Source: G965212025 sp965237985 (GTDB lineage Bacteria; Pseudomonadota; Gammaproteobacteria; Poriferisulfidales; Oxydemutatoraceae). Taken from it: a stretch of DNA of 64,000 bases. Within the stretch, counting starts at the first letter, position 1, and every line of letters begins with the position of its first letter. Made by a program: the position numbers and the translations under genes. Below are positions 7,896-17,126 of this stretch, in pieces. The notes under the pieces are model-generated. The model was not told the origin of the DNA. It made no database searches and was given only the letters and a program-made list of their open reading frames with translations. The stretch covers positions 372,001 to 436,000 of the forward strand of contig OZ250161.1 in NCBI GenBank assembly GCA_965237985.1. The letters run 5' to 3'.

Positions 7896-9119
7896 TTATG
7901 CGTCCTCCTGTTTTCCTGCACGACATTCGGATTCGCTTTTGTCAAATCCGAGAGTGTCAAGATATGAATGTTCGTGTAAAAACTGGCGCTGTGGTGAAAC
8001 CGCAACCAAGGAAGTCGGACTGACCAGCAGGATCGGCTGGCGAAGTTGCCCGTTCCATGCCCTGAATGTCATTTTCTGTCCTTTGTACCCAGCCAGTTCA
8101 AATTGTTCACTGCGCAAAAATTTCCACAGAGTGCTCTGTTCCTTGGAGCGGGTCCGGATTGCTGCTTCGGAAACAGATCTGACCATGAGCCAGACCTTGT
8201 AATCCATTTCAGACATCCTTTTTCCATAATTTTTCAGAAAACGGCTTTGGATTTGTGCCGCTCCCCATCTTTCATGGGTTCGGTGCCAAGTTACGGGAAA
8301 CATTCCCTGCGTACCCACTACCACTTCCGGCGTCCAGGTTCTGTACATCAGGTATTCTCCAAATTCCCCGAGGACATCCGCGACGAGCAACACGTCGTAT
8401 TCTTCGACCTGGGTAAAAACTGGAACATTGGAAGCTGCTGTACGGCGCATGTCCGGCCCATAATCCCACACTTTTTCAGCCACAATCCTGGCCCCGAATT
8501 TCTTTGCCGAGCGGCGAAAAGCAACTGCCATTTTTTGGTCAAGACCGCGTTGGCCAGTGACCAGAAACCATTTTTTCCAGCGCTTCGTGACCAGATACTG
8601 GGCAAGCCCATCGGCGCGCATCGCATCGCTTGGAGTAATGTGCAAAATATTCTCCCGGCAGTCGCGGGTACGCAGGGAATCGTCACCGGAACCGACGTTG
8701 AAAAATCCTGCGGATTTTCCTTCCTTCGAGTCGGCCAGACGCAACAGTTCGGTCCTGTTTGCGTCGATTGCAAAATTTCGAAATCCTTTGGCGTAAAGCG
8801 CTTGGAACGCAGTGAGAAAATCTTCTTTGGCGGCAACAACCGCGTGTTCGTAAATGAAATGCAAGCCGATAAACTTACCGGTTCCGTTGCTGTCGAGCGT
8901 GCCTTGTTCTCCCCCTGGAACCCCATCATTTTCCGGCGGCAGATCCAGATTGGATAGTTTTGGCAATTGTTCGCCGGCTTTTTTTAGGTAGGCAATGCGC
9001 ACGGTCTTGTTTTCTCCGCCATACACAGCAAAAGACACCACAAAAAAGCCACAAAAAAGCGAGAGGAGGAAAATTCGAACGCAAAAGCGGCAGTCAGGTT
9101 TTGAGGCACTCTGATTCAT
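7896..9119 (-). CDS. Periplasmic substrate-binding protein of PQQ-linked ABC system
   Basis: The protein starts with a basic N-region and a hydrophobic segment (VRIFLLSLFCGFFVVSFAVYG), so it is exported. The mature part begins TVRIAYLKK and contains DVLLVADVLGEFGEYL and a long branched-chain-amino-acid-receptor-like fold, as in the PQQ-ABC binding family. The chosen ATG at 9119 gives 407 residues; an upstream in-frame start at 9197 would place 26 extra residues before the signal peptide. It heads the four-gene cluster with the beta-propeller, ATPase and permease. No quinoprotein dehydrogenase gene is in the window, so the physiological partner cannot be seen. Confidence 0.8.
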   Translation of the reverse strand: MNQSASKPDCRFCVRIFLLSLFCGFFVVSFAVYGGENKTVRIAYLKKAGEQLPKLSNLDLPPENDGVPGGEQGTLDSNGTGKFIGLHFIYEHAVVAAKEDFLTAFQALYAKGFRNFAIDANRTELLRLADSKEGKSAGFFNVGSGDDSLRTRDCRENILHITPSDAMRADGLAQYLVTKRWKKWFLVTGQRGLDQKMAVAFRRSAKKFGARIVAEKVWDYGPDMRRTAASNVPVFTQVEEYDVLLVADVLGEFGEYLMYRTWTPEVVVGTQGMFPVTWHRTHERWGAAQIQSRFLKNYGKRMSEMDYKVWLMVRSVSEAAIRTRSKEQSTLWKFLRSEQFELAGYKGQKMTFRAWNGQLRQPILLVSPTSLVAVSPQRQFLHEHSYLDTLGFDKSESECRAGKQEDA

Positions 9120-9272
9120 GGGCTTGATTGTATCACTCAGCAGCTCCGAGGAAGACTCTGTGTCTGCGAAAAGAGTCTGTTTGAAAACGCTCGCCAAGCT
9201 GCGAAATGAAGAAGATCAGAGTGCTTGGCATGGTTTGTCAAGACTGCTGTTTTGTTCCCAGAGGGTATAGAA

Positions 9273-9303
9273 CCGATACCGTGCCCATCGGGAACGGTAT
9301 CGG
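9273..9303 (-). terminator. Perfect 10-bp inverted repeat downstream of cydB; possible terminator or operator
   Basis: CCGATACCGT at 9273-9282 is repeated in inverted form at 9294-9303. The 11-base loop can pair further (CCC with GGG), making a 31-base hairpin. It lies about 60 bases past the cydB stop and roughly 150 bases before the binding-protein start. There is no long T-run, so intrinsic termination is uncertain. Confidence 0.45.
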
Positions 9304-9364
9304 AGAATATCTGGTGCAGCCCGTTTTCCCGGTGTCTTTCATCCGTTGTTTTATGGGGCATCCG

Positions 9365-10381
9365 TCACCGGCTTTTTTCCGCCGCATCCAAGTATACTTT
9401 GCCGCGAAACACCCAGTAGTTGTAAGCTGAATAACTGAGGATGACCGGAAACAGAACCAAGACGCCGACCAACAGAAATGTAAGACTTTGAGGTGGGCTG
9501 GCGGCAGTAAAAATTGTAATGTCCGGTGGAATGATTTTCGGGTAAATGCTCGCCGCAAATCCTGCGAAAGACAGTAGAAACAAACTCAGGGCGTACAAAA
9601 AAGATGCCATTTCCTGGTGCTGGTGGATGGCTCTGACAAGTAGAAAAGTCAAGGCGACAGACAGGATTGGAATTGGGGACAAATACAGCATGGTCGGCCA
9701 GCTGAACCAGCGATCCGAAAAATCACTGTGCAAGGTGGGTGTCCACAAACAGGCAACCACTATAACCAACGGCAACAGCCAGTATATTTTTTTTAGGATG
9801 CGGTAACTGTAAGCTTGCATCGGCCCGGTGGTTTTTTGATGCAGCCAGGCGGCACCCAGCACGCTGTAGGACACCACGACAGAAAGGCCGGTAAAAACAG
9901 AAAAAGGGCTCAGCCAATCAAACCACCCACCTGCGTAGCCGCCAATTTCATCGACTGTGACTCCCTGAACCAAGGCTCCGACAATCACGCCCTGTGCAAA
10001 CGCTGCGACAACAGAACCCAAACAGAATCCTCGCTCCCACCATGGTTTCAAAACACTTGAGTGGTCGCGGTAGGCCAGCGCGGTGCCGCGAAATATCAAT
10101 GCCAGCAACATGGCGATGATGGGTGCGTAAAATGCGGAAAGGAGGCTGGAATAAGCCAGGGGAAAGGCTGCGAACAGGCTGCTGCCCCCGACGATCAGCC
10201 AAGTTTCATTCCCGTCCCATACCGGTTCAATGGTTTTCATGGCCAGGGCTAGTTCGTGGTCTTTTCGGAAAAGAAAGGAAAGTACGCCGACTCCGAGGTC
10301 AAAACCATCGAGAACGACATACGCGAAAACAGCAAAGCCGATAATGAAAAACCAGATCAATACCAGTTCGTTGGCAGCCAT
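9365..10381 (-). CDS. cydB: Cytochrome bd-type quinol oxidase subunit II
   Basis: CydB/CioB is the second membrane subunit of the terminal oxidase that oxidises quinol and reduces oxygen without pumping protons. The N-terminus (LIWFFIIGFAVFAYVVLDGFDLGVG) and the PVWDGNETWLIVGG block are hallmarks of the family. There are about eight or nine hydrophobic segments over 338 residues. It follows cydA by about 100 bases on the same strand. Because subunit I is of the short type, this pair is better described as a CioAB-like, cyanide-insensitive oxidase. No CydX-like small ORF was identified after it. Confidence 0.93.
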   Translation of the reverse strand: MAANELVLIWFFIIGFAVFAYVVLDGFDLGVGVLSFLFRKDHELALAMKTIEPVWDGNETWLIVGGSSLFAAFPLAYSSLLSAFYAPIIAMLLALIFRGTALAYRDHSSVLKPWWERGFCLGSVVAAFAQGVIVGALVQGVTVDEIGGYAGGWFDWLSPFSVFTGLSVVVSYSVLGAAWLHQKTTGPMQAYSYRILKKIYWLLPLVIVVACLWTPTLHSDFSDRWFSWPTMLYLSPIPILSVALTFLLVRAIHQHQEMASFLYALSLFLLSFAGFAASIYPKIIPPDITIFTAASPPQSLTFLLVGVLVLFPVILSYSAYNYWVFRGKVYLDAAEKSR

Positions 10382-10481
10382 GACGGTCTTCAGCAGAGAT
10401 GCAGGTGTTGCATATTATTCAGCCTGGCCCAGAGGTGTTTCACCGCCTGAGCAGGGAGAAAACCGGTGAAAAGAAAAGGCG

Positions 10482-11828
10482 TCATCGCTGTTCCATGTAG
10501 GGGCTCTCTACCGCTTCCGGAGAGCTGCCCATCAGTTTGAAAAGATAATAAATGCCAAAACCAAAAATCAGAAGGTAAACCGCTGCAAACATGAACAGGG
10601 ATATTCCTACTGCCGTTCCGGCAATCGGAGATACCGAATCAACAGTGCGCAAAAGGTGGTAAACCGTATAAGGTTGCCTGCCGGTTTCGGTGGTGAACCA
10701 GCCTGCCAGTACGGCGATGAAACCGCTGCCCCCCATGGTCACGGCCCAGCGCAGGAGAGGTCGTGAAGAAAACAGTCTGCCTTTGTAGCGCATGACCGCA
10801 GCGCTGACCGCCAGTGCCAGCATGAGCAACCCCATGCTCACCATGATGCGAAAGCCGAAAAATGGAACCAGCAGGTTTGGCCATTCATCTCGCGGCCAAG
10901 ACTTCAGGCCGGCAAGTTTTCCGTCGAGGTTGTGGGTCAGAATGAGGCTGGCAAGCAATGGAATTTTGATCGCGTATTCTACGGTTTCTTTTTCCCCGTC
11001 TGGTATTCCGATGAGAATCAGCGGGGCTCCACGTTCCGAGTCAAAACGTCCCTCAATGGCTGCGATTTTTGCCGGTTGATATTCCAAAGTGTTGCGTCCC
11101 TGCATGTCGCCAAGCACCAATTGAACCGGTGTCAGGAAAATTGCCATCCACATTGCCATGGAAAACATTTTTTGTGCCTGCAGGCTTTTTGAATGGCGCA
11201 GCAAATGATAGGCACCAACGGCTCCCACCACGAAAGTCGTCGTTAAAAAAGCGGCACCGATCGTGTGCATGAAACGGTAGGGAAATGAAGGATTGAAAAT
11301 CACTTCCATCCAATTTTCGGGCACAAATTGTCCGAGTTCGTTTATGACATGACCCGCCGGAGTATGCATCCAGCTGTTTACGGAAAGAATCCAGAAGGCC
11401 GAAAAGAACGTGCCGAACGCCACCATCAGGGTGGCAAAAAAATGCATCTTCCTGCCGATCCGATTGATCCCGAACAACATGATGCCGAGAAAGCCTGCTT
11501 CCAGGAAAAAAGCCGAATAGACTTCATAACCCATCAGAGGGCCGAGCACCGGGCCAGTCTTGTAAGAAAAGACCCCCCAGTTTGTGCCGAACTGGTAACT
11601 CATTACGAGTCCGGAAACCACCCCCATGACAAAAGTCAGGGCAAAAATTTTCAGCCAGTAGTGGAACAGTCTGAGGTAGGTGCTGTCGGCGGTTTTCAGC
11701 CAGAGTCCCTCCAGGAACGCCAGGTAGCTTGCCAGACCGATGGTCAAGGAAGGGAAAATGAAATGAAAAGACACCGTAAAAGCAAACTGGATACGGGACA
11801 GCAATATTGCGTCAAAACTTTCAAACAT
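10482..11828 (-). CDS. cydA: Cytochrome bd-type quinol oxidase subunit I (short Q-loop, CioA-like)
   Basis: Subunit I binds the hemes and oxidises quinol. The N-terminal SRIQFAF and SFHFIFP segment carries the conserved heme-ligand histidine (His22), FGTNWGVFSYKTGPVLGPLMGYEV forms the core, and GRQPYTVYHLLRT occurs in the last third. At 448 residues it lacks the long Q-loop insertion of E. coli CydA and so belongs to the short-loop group that includes CioA. The ATG at 11828 gives MFESFDAILLSRIQ, the usual family start. It is co-directional with cydB. No regulator is adjacent; an oxygen-responsive promoter was not recognised upstream. Confidence 0.94.
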   Translation of the reverse strand: MFESFDAILLSRIQFAFTVSFHFIFPSLTIGLASYLAFLEGLWLKTADSTYLRLFHYWLKIFALTFVMGVVSGLVMSYQFGTNWGVFSYKTGPVLGPLMGYEVYSAFFLEAGFLGIMLFGINRIGRKMHFFATLMVAFGTFFSAFWILSVNSWMHTPAGHVINELGQFVPENWMEVIFNPSFPYRFMHTIGAAFLTTTFVVGAVGAYHLLRHSKSLQAQKMFSMAMWMAIFLTPVQLVLGDMQGRNTLEYQPAKIAAIEGRFDSERGAPLILIGIPDGEKETVEYAIKIPLLASLILTHNLDGKLAGLKSWPRDEWPNLLVPFFGFRIMVSMGLLMLALAVSAAVMRYKGRLFSSRPLLRWAVTMGGSGFIAVLAGWFTTETGRQPYTVYHLLRTVDSVSPIAGTAVGISLFMFAAVYLLIFGFGIYYLFKLMGSSPEAVESPYMEQR

Positions 11829-12314
11829 GGTTTGTACTGACCAGACTGGTGTATGGGAGAACGGCGGCCCACAGTGAAGCCATGCTGTTCACTGGATGCA
11901 TGGGCAACAGTTTTTGCCTGCATTGACCTTTCATGACCAGTCCTTCGCTGGTTTTCAAGGCGTGTTTCCTTTATTTTTCCGTGTGCGGGTCATGAAATTA
12001 CTCGCTTCCCTGTGCTGCTGATTATTTCGTGTCTTGTGTCGGCGGGCCTCTGCCTGGCAAGGCTGAAAACCATTTACAGGTCGCATACAACGATGTGCAG
12101 TGTGAAACCTTGTGTTGCGGCCTGGCCGTTGTCGACCAGCTGGCGCGTCGGCTGGAAGTCAGAATCCCGAAAGCTGATTCCCCGGTTCAGGAACGGCCTG
12201 TTTTCGCGGAAACCGTGGGAAAGCAGTCGCATGGTCGGTACCATACCACGGGTTTTATGAATGTTCGTATAATTCTAAGCAGGAGCAGACCGCGTTCCCT
12301 CTGCAAAACTCCTG
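11829..12314. other. Divergent spacer between cydA and ccmA
   Basis: About 490 bases that should contain the two divergent promoters for the oxidase and the ccm operon. A plus-strand open frame from 12029 to 12322 has no recognisable domain and I do not accept it as a gene. No repeat or clear hairpin was found. Confidence 0.5.
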
Positions 12315-12950
12315 ATGCTTGAAGTCCGTTCATTGTCGTTATTCAGAGGTAGCACTTTGCTATGGCGGGACCTTGCTTTTTCTCTTGAACGTGGTGAGAT
12401 GCTGGAAATCAGGGGCGCGAATGGGGTTGGAAAAACATCGCTGTTGCGGGTCGTTGTTGGTTTGACGCCACCCGATTCCGGGGGAGTGTTCTGGTGTAGC
12501 AGGCCGGTCAAAGACGATATAGACCATTATCGGAATGCCATAAGTTATGTGGGACACCAAAACGCGCTCAGGGGGGAACTGAGTGCCTGTGAGAACTTGC
12601 TTTTCTTCAGTAACTTGAAAAATCACGCGGCGGGTGAAAGTGACGTCAGGCGAATTGCCGGCGTACTGGCCATTGAGAATTTTCTCGACCAGCCTTGCGC
12701 CTCTTTATCGGAAGGGCAGCGGCATCGCGTCGCTTTGAGTCGTTTGTTGCTGGAAAGTGCAACATTGTGGGTGCTCGATGAACCTTTGGCGACCCTTGAT
12801 GAAGATGGGGCAGGGCGCTTGACTGGCATGATTGAAAAGCATCTGGCTGGTGGTGGCGTGGCTTTGATTGCCGCTCATGCCGCAATCCCGGTGACGGTGG
12901 GAAAGTCGCGTAGTCTGTTGCTGCCGGAACGAAAAAACCCGCTGGCCTGA
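12315..12950 (+). CDS. ccmA: Cytochrome c maturation ATPase CcmA
   Basis: CcmA is the ATPase of the CcmABCD complex that releases heme-loaded CcmE during cytochrome c assembly. The 211-residue chain has Walker A GANGVGKTS, the family-specific signature LSEGQRHR and Walker B LWVLDEP, plus YVGHQNALRGELSACENL, which is typical of CcmA. The ATG at 12315 starts MLEVRSLSL, the normal N-terminus. It is the first gene of an intact ccmABCDEFGHI operon and is followed 12 bases later by ccmB. Confidence 0.95.
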   Translation: MLEVRSLSLFRGSTLLWRDLAFSLERGEMLEIRGANGVGKTSLLRVVVGLTPPDSGGVFWCSRPVKDDIDHYRNAISYVGHQNALRGELSACENLLFFSNLKNHAAGESDVRRIAGVLAIENFLDQPCASLSEGQRHRVALSRLLLESATLWVLDEPLATLDEDGAGRLTGMIEKHLAGGGVALIAAHAAIPVTVGKSRSLLLPERKNPLA

Positions 12951-12962
12951 AAGCGAATTCCC

Positions 12963-13619
12963 GTGCACGCAGTTTTGAGAAGAGAATTCCTGATTTTGTT
13001 GCGACATCGCGCGGCGTGGGTAGAACCTGTCGTGTTTTTCAGCTTGGTGCTTTTGCTGTTCCCCCTGGCGACAACCACCAGCAACGACTTTATTTTACAG
13101 TTGGCACCGGGTGCGTTATGGGTGGCGGCCATGCTTGCCAATCTTTTGTCCATGGAAAGGTTTCTGCGCCCCGATTACGAAACAGGCGTGCTCGAACAGT
13201 TTTGTCTTTCGCCACGCCCGCTTTCGCTGTTGCTGCTTGCCAAGCTTTTTGTGCATTGGCTGGCAACGGGTGTTCCAATCAGTGTTTTGGCGCCGTTCTA
13301 TGGCATCTTGCTGGGTCTGCCTGGGCCTGCGCTCTGGGTGGCTTTTCTCGCTCTGCTGTTGGGCACGGCCATCATCAGTCTGGTCAGTGCGGTAGGAGCG
13401 GTACTGGTGGTGACTTTGCGCAGAAGCAGCATGTTGCTGGGGCTCATTATGCTGCCGTTTTACGTGCCCCCATTGATCTTTGGCGCCCGCGCCGTCAATT
13501 TTGCGGCAGCCGGTCTCGACTCATCCGGCCTTTTATTGATTCTGATTGCCATCCTCATACTGGGACTGATTGTGTTTTCGGTCTTGGCAGCGAGTGCTTT
13601 GCGGGTGGTGATGGAGTGA
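12963..13619 (+). CDS. ccmB: Heme exporter membrane protein CcmB
   Basis: CcmB is the membrane partner of CcmA in the cytochrome c maturation ABC complex. The 218-residue protein has six hydrophobic segments. Family features include LRREFLILLRHRAAWVEPVVFF at the start and FLRPDYETGVLEQF. It starts with GTG at 12963. A gap of about 100 bases separates it from ccmC; the bases contain no additional gene. Length and order match other gammaproteobacterial ccm operons. Confidence 0.95.
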   Translation: MHAVLRREFLILLRHRAAWVEPVVFFSLVLLLFPLATTTSNDFILQLAPGALWVAAMLANLLSMERFLRPDYETGVLEQFCLSPRPLSLLLLAKLFVHWLATGVPISVLAPFYGILLGLPGPALWVAFLALLLGTAIISLVSAVGAVLVVTLRRSSMLLGLIMLPFYVPPLIFGARAVNFAAAGLDSSGLLLILIAILILGLIVFSVLAASALRVVME

Positions 13620-13722
13620 ATCCCTTGCCTCGTGAAGGGACAGACCAGCGACACGTCTTTCTTGGCAGGCAAGTTGCGGCAAGCTGCGGGTGGCCTGATT
13701 TGCAAACCTTGGTATTTTATTC

Positions 13723-14427
13723 GTGAAATTGAGAAAACTGGCAACGCTTTCCGGGTTTGCGACCTGGGCGGAACGAGTGTATCCAAAGATTTTGTTGCTG
13801 AGCGTGGCTGCCATTGCGTTCAGTTTTAGCTGGGGATTGTTTTTTGCTCCCGCAGACTATGAACAGGGAGATGCCTACCGGATTATGTATGTGCACGTTC
13901 CGGCGGCGTGGCTGTCTTTGTTTGTTTATATGGTCATGGCGTTCTTGGCCGTTCTGGCCTTGGTGTGGCGCATCAGGATTGCCGAACTGGCTTGTGTGGA
14001 ATGTGCGCCCATCGGCGCATCATTTGCACTTCTTGCCTTGTTGACCGGCATGATTTGGGGGCGCCCGATGTGGGGGGCATTCTGGGTTTGGGATGCCCGT
14101 CTCCTCTCTGAGTTGATTCTGCTCTTTTTGTATTTCGGTGTGATTTCCCTGGCGACAGCCATTCCCAATCAAAGGAAAGCCATACGCGCCGCATGTACCT
14201 TGGTTATCCTGGGCCTGGTGAATGTGCCGATCGTGCATTTTTCCGTGGACTGGTGGAACACTTTGCACCAAGGGCCGACCGTGGCGCGTTTTGCGGCGCC
14301 TGCTGTGCATCCGGACATGCTCTGGCCGTTGCTTGCTTCCGCCATGGGGTTCATGATGTATTTTCTGAGTGTATTGTTGCTCAGACTGTGCATCGTGGTT
14401 GCAGTGCGCCGCAAACCGGTTGCTTGA
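13723..14427 (+). CDS. ccmC: Heme exporter/handling protein CcmC
   Basis: CcmC presents heme in the periplasm and helps attach it to CcmE. The tryptophan-rich heme-handling signature appears as WGRPMWGAFWVWDARL (about residues 111-126), with flanking histidines in VHVPAAWLS and IVHFSVDWWNTLHQGP. Six transmembrane segments are predicted by eye over 234 residues. The start is GTG at 13723 (MKLRKLATLSGF). It sits between ccmB and ccmD as expected. Confidence 0.95.
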   Translation: MKLRKLATLSGFATWAERVYPKILLLSVAAIAFSFSWGLFFAPADYEQGDAYRIMYVHVPAAWLSLFVYMVMAFLAVLALVWRIRIAELACVECAPIGASFALLALLTGMIWGRPMWGAFWVWDARLLSELILLFLYFGVISLATAIPNQRKAIRAACTLVILGLVNVPIVHFSVDWWNTLHQGPTVARFAAPAVHPDMLWPLLASAMGFMMYFLSVLLLRLCIVVAVRRKPVA

Positions 14428-14441
14428 AGAGGAGGGGGGCA

Positions 14442-14600
14442 GTGGACTGGGAAAGCTGGTTTGCGATGGGCGGCTATGGCGGATATGTCTGGTCGGCCTA
14501 CACCATTGGTTGCGCAGTGCTTTTTTTGAACGTGTGGTTGCCGCTCAGGACCTTGCGTCGCGTTCGCCTGGAAACGCGGGAGAAAAAACTCGATAAATGA
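14442..14600 (+). CDS. ccmD: Heme exporter protein CcmD (small)
   Basis: A 52-residue gene. GTG at 14442 follows a GGAGGGG sequence by a few bases. The product begins VDWESWFAMGGYGGYVWSAY, with the F-x-M-GGYGxYVW pattern typical of CcmD, then one transmembrane helix and a basic, charged C-terminus (RRVRLETREKKLDK). CcmD stabilises the interaction of CcmC with CcmE and helps release holo-CcmE. Its TGA overlaps the ATG of ccmE (ATGA), indicating translational coupling. Confidence 0.93.
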   Translation: MDWESWFAMGGYGGYVWSAYTIGCAVLFLNVWLPLRTLRRVRLETREKKLDK

Positions 14601-15040
14601 AACCACAACAGAAGCGGCGACTCATTTTTGTCCTCGTGTTGGGGGTCGGCAGCGCCATGGCCACGGCCTTGACTTTGTACGCCCTGAGCGAAAACCTTTT
14701 GTATTTTTATACCCCCAACCAAGTGGTTGGGGGTGAAGTGCCTGATGGTGCCCCTTTCAATCTGGGCGGTATGGTGGTGTCTGGCAGTGTCAGGCATTCG
14801 ACGGACGGAGCCAGTGTGCGTTTTCAACTGCAGGATCAGGAGGCGCGCGTTCAGGTGACGTATACCGGTTTGCTGCCCGATCTGTTTCGTGAAGGACAGG
14901 GGATTGTCGCGACTGGAAAACTCCGTGATGATGGGGTTTTTGTGGCGCACAATGTGCTTGCCAAACATGACGAGAACTACATGCCGGCCGGCACTGCTGA
15001 CCTCATGAACCGCGGCAGCCCGCTGTCTATTCCCAAATAA
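14597..15040 (+). CDS. ccmE: Cytochrome c-type biogenesis heme chaperone CcmE
   Basis: CcmE is a membrane-anchored periplasmic chaperone that binds heme covalently and passes it to apocytochrome c. It has an N-terminal anchor after KPQQKRR, the beta-barrel domain (TPNQV, FNLGGMVVSGSV, VTYTGLLPDLFREGQGIVATG) and the heme-binding motif LAKHDENYMP, whose histidine is the attachment site and whose tyrosine is the usual axial ligand. Length (147 aa) is normal. The start codon overlaps the ccmD stop. Confidence 0.96.
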   Translation: MKPQQKRRLIFVLVLGVGSAMATALTLYALSENLLYFYTPNQVVGGEVPDGAPFNLGGMVVSGSVRHSTDGASVRFQLQDQEARVQVTYTGLLPDLFREGQGIVATGKLRDDGVFVAHNVLAKHDENYMPAGTADLMNRGSPLSIPK

Positions 15041-15059
15041 ACGGGAACGGTTGAGAGAA

Positions 15060-17054
15060 GTGCCGGTGGAATCTGTAAGCAATTTTTCCTGGTGGGCTGA
15101 ACTGGTTTCCTTGGCACCCTGGCTGGGTCGTTTTGCTTTGGTCACCGCTGCCTTGGTCGCGGGATTGCAGTCGCTTTTCGCATTTTTGCCATTTGCGATG
15201 CTCCATCGGGGAGTCGTGGCCGCTGCCAGCGTTCATGCCATGTTGATCCTGCTCTCATTCGTCTGTCTTGGCGTCGCTTTTTTTGCTGACGATTTCAGCG
15301 TGGTATACGTGGCGCAGAATTCCAATGCTTTTTTGCCGGTGCAATACAAGCTCTCTGCCATTTGGGGCGCACATGAGGGTTCATTGCTTCTTTGGGTGCT
15401 GATACTGAGTGTTTGGACTTTTGCCTTGACGCTTTTCAGCAAGGGGCTGGAACGACGGTTTTTACGCCATGCGCTTGGGGTTCTGGGCCTGGTGAGCATC
15501 GGCTTTTTATTATTCATGCTGTTGACTTCAGACCCTTTTGCCAGGCAGTTTCCAGTGCCGGAAGTGGGGCGGGATTTGAACCCACTGTTGCAGGACCCCG
15601 GGCTGATTTTTCATCCTCCCCTGCTGTACATGGGCTACGTCGGTTTCTCTGTGGTTTTCGCTTTGGCGTGTGCGGCATTGTTGTCCGGCCGACTGGATGC
15701 CGCCTGGGCACATTGGTCACGACCTTGGGCATTGTTTTCCTGGGTGTTTCTGACGCTCGGAATTACACTGGGAAGCTGGTGGGCGTACCACGAACTCGGC
15801 TGGGGTGGCTGGTGGTTTTGGGACCCGGTCGAAAACGCGTCCTTCATGCCCTGGCTGGTGGGTACCGCCCTGATCCATGCGCTGGCAGTCAGTGAAAAGC
15901 GAGATGCTTTCAAGAAATGGTCGGTATTGCTGGCCATTCTTGCTTTTTCACTCAGCCTGCTCGGAACTTTTCTGGTTCGTTCCGGCGTCCTGATCTCTGT
16001 GCACGCTTTTGCCACGGACCCGGCGCGCGGCGTATTCATTTTGTTGCTCCTTGTCGTGGTGATTGGAGGCGCGTTGGCACTATATGCTTTGCGGGCTGCC
16101 AAAATTTCCAACACAGGGGAATTCCAGCTGTTTTCGCGAGAAACTTTTTTGTTGCTGAACAATGTGTTGTTCACAGTCATGACCGCATCCATATTGATTG
16201 CGACTCTGTATCCCTTGTTGCTTGATGCGCTCCAGGCCGGCAAGATTTCCGTTGGCCCGCCGTATTTCGAACTGATTTTTGTACCCCTGGCATTGCCGTT
16301 GGTCATCTTGGCGGCAATCGGCCCACGCCTGCGCTGGCAACGGGCATCGCCCCGGGTGCTCAAGGGCTTGGTTTTGCCGTTGCTTGTGGTGCTTGCGGGC
16401 CTGACGCTAATGGCTTTGCTGGTTCCTCGTGAGCTGAGCTTTTTGTCGTGGTTTGCGATTGCGGCCGGTCTACTGCTGATCGTGGCAAGTCTTTGGCAAT
16501 TATTAAAAGTAGTGGCTGCGGGGAAATTGTCATGGGGCACTTTTTGCGGCATGAGCATTGCACACGTCGGCGTTGGTGTGTTTGCTATCGGTGTGGCTTT
16601 GAACCATGCCTGGAGCCAAGAGAGAGAAGTGTTGCTGAGTGAAAATTCCAGCGTTAGCTTGGCTGGCTATGAACTCCAGTTTCGCACGGTTTTTGAAGCG
16701 GAGGGACCAAATTACCGAGCGCAGATAGGAGCTTTTGAGGTTTTTTCCGGTGGCGAAAAAGTAGCTGAGATGTATCCGGAGAAGCGGGTGTATCTGATTC
16801 AGAACAACCCAATGACGGAAGCGGCGATTCACGCAACACCCCTTGCAGACCTGTATGTGGCAATAGGAGAAGAAACGGTTCCCGGGCGTTGGGTTGTGCG
16901 GGTTTATTACCGGCCTTTTATCCGTTGGATTTGGTTCGGCACGATTCTCATGGTTTTGGGTGGCCTGCTGGCGGCGCTCGATCGACGCTACCGTTTTCGG
17001 GTGTCGGGCAAGAGCCGTTTCCGGTCGGCAGCAGGCAACGTTGATGGTGGATAG
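15060..17054 (+). CDS. ccmF: Heme lyase subunit CcmF
   Basis: CcmF is the large polytopic subunit of the CcmFGHI heme ligation complex. The sequence shows WGAHEGSLLLWVL, RDLNPLLQDPGLIFHPPLLYMGYVG and the tryptophan-rich WGGWWFWDPVENASFMPWL region, all diagnostic. More than ten hydrophobic helices are visible and length (about 664 aa) is usual. A GTG at 15060 is preferred; a TTG at 15051 is also in frame and adds only three residues. It follows ccmE closely. Two periplasmic histidines expected for heme binding lie in the HPP and WAYHELGW stretches. Confidence 0.96.
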   Translation: MPVESVSNFSWWAELVSLAPWLGRFALVTAALVAGLQSLFAFLPFAMLHRGVVAAASVHAMLILLSFVCLGVAFFADDFSVVYVAQNSNAFLPVQYKLSAIWGAHEGSLLLWVLILSVWTFALTLFSKGLERRFLRHALGVLGLVSIGFLLFMLLTSDPFARQFPVPEVGRDLNPLLQDPGLIFHPPLLYMGYVGFSVVFALACAALLSGRLDAAWAHWSRPWALFSWVFLTLGITLGSWWAYHELGWGGWWFWDPVENASFMPWLVGTALIHALAVSEKRDAFKKWSVLLAILAFSLSLLGTFLVRSGVLISVHAFATDPARGVFILLLLVVVIGGALALYALRAAKISNTGEFQLFSRETFLLLNNVLFTVMTASILIATLYPLLLDALQAGKISVGPPYFELIFVPLALPLVILAAIGPRLRWQRASPRVLKGLVLPLLVVLAGLTLMALLVPRELSFLSWFAIAAGLLLIVASLWQLLKVVAAGKLSWGTFCGMSIAHVGVGVFAIGVALNHAWSQEREVLLSENSSVSLAGYELQFRTVFEAEGPNYRAQIGAFEVFSGGEKVAEMYPEKRVYLIQNNPMTEAAIHATPLADLYVAIGEETVPGRWVVRVYYRPFIRWIWFGTILMVLGGLLAALDRRYRFRVSGKSRFRSAAGNVDGG

Positions 17055-17126
17055 ACCGGCGCTCGGGCGCTCCGGCTTTCTGGATGTCGAATTTATGCTC
17101 CGTTGTTGCCGACGGCATGGGTGCCC

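Noticed and set aside
6897..7967. 356-codon plus-strand open frame opposite the beta-propeller gene
   Set aside because: It mirrors the repeat structure of the minus-strand propeller and has no domain pattern or ribosome binding site.
8046..8957. 303-codon plus-strand open frame opposite the binding-protein gene
   Set aside because: Antisense shadow of a coherent exported protein.
12029..12322. Plus-strand open frame before ccmA
   Set aside because: No recognisable pattern, no ribosome binding site, and it overlaps ccmA.
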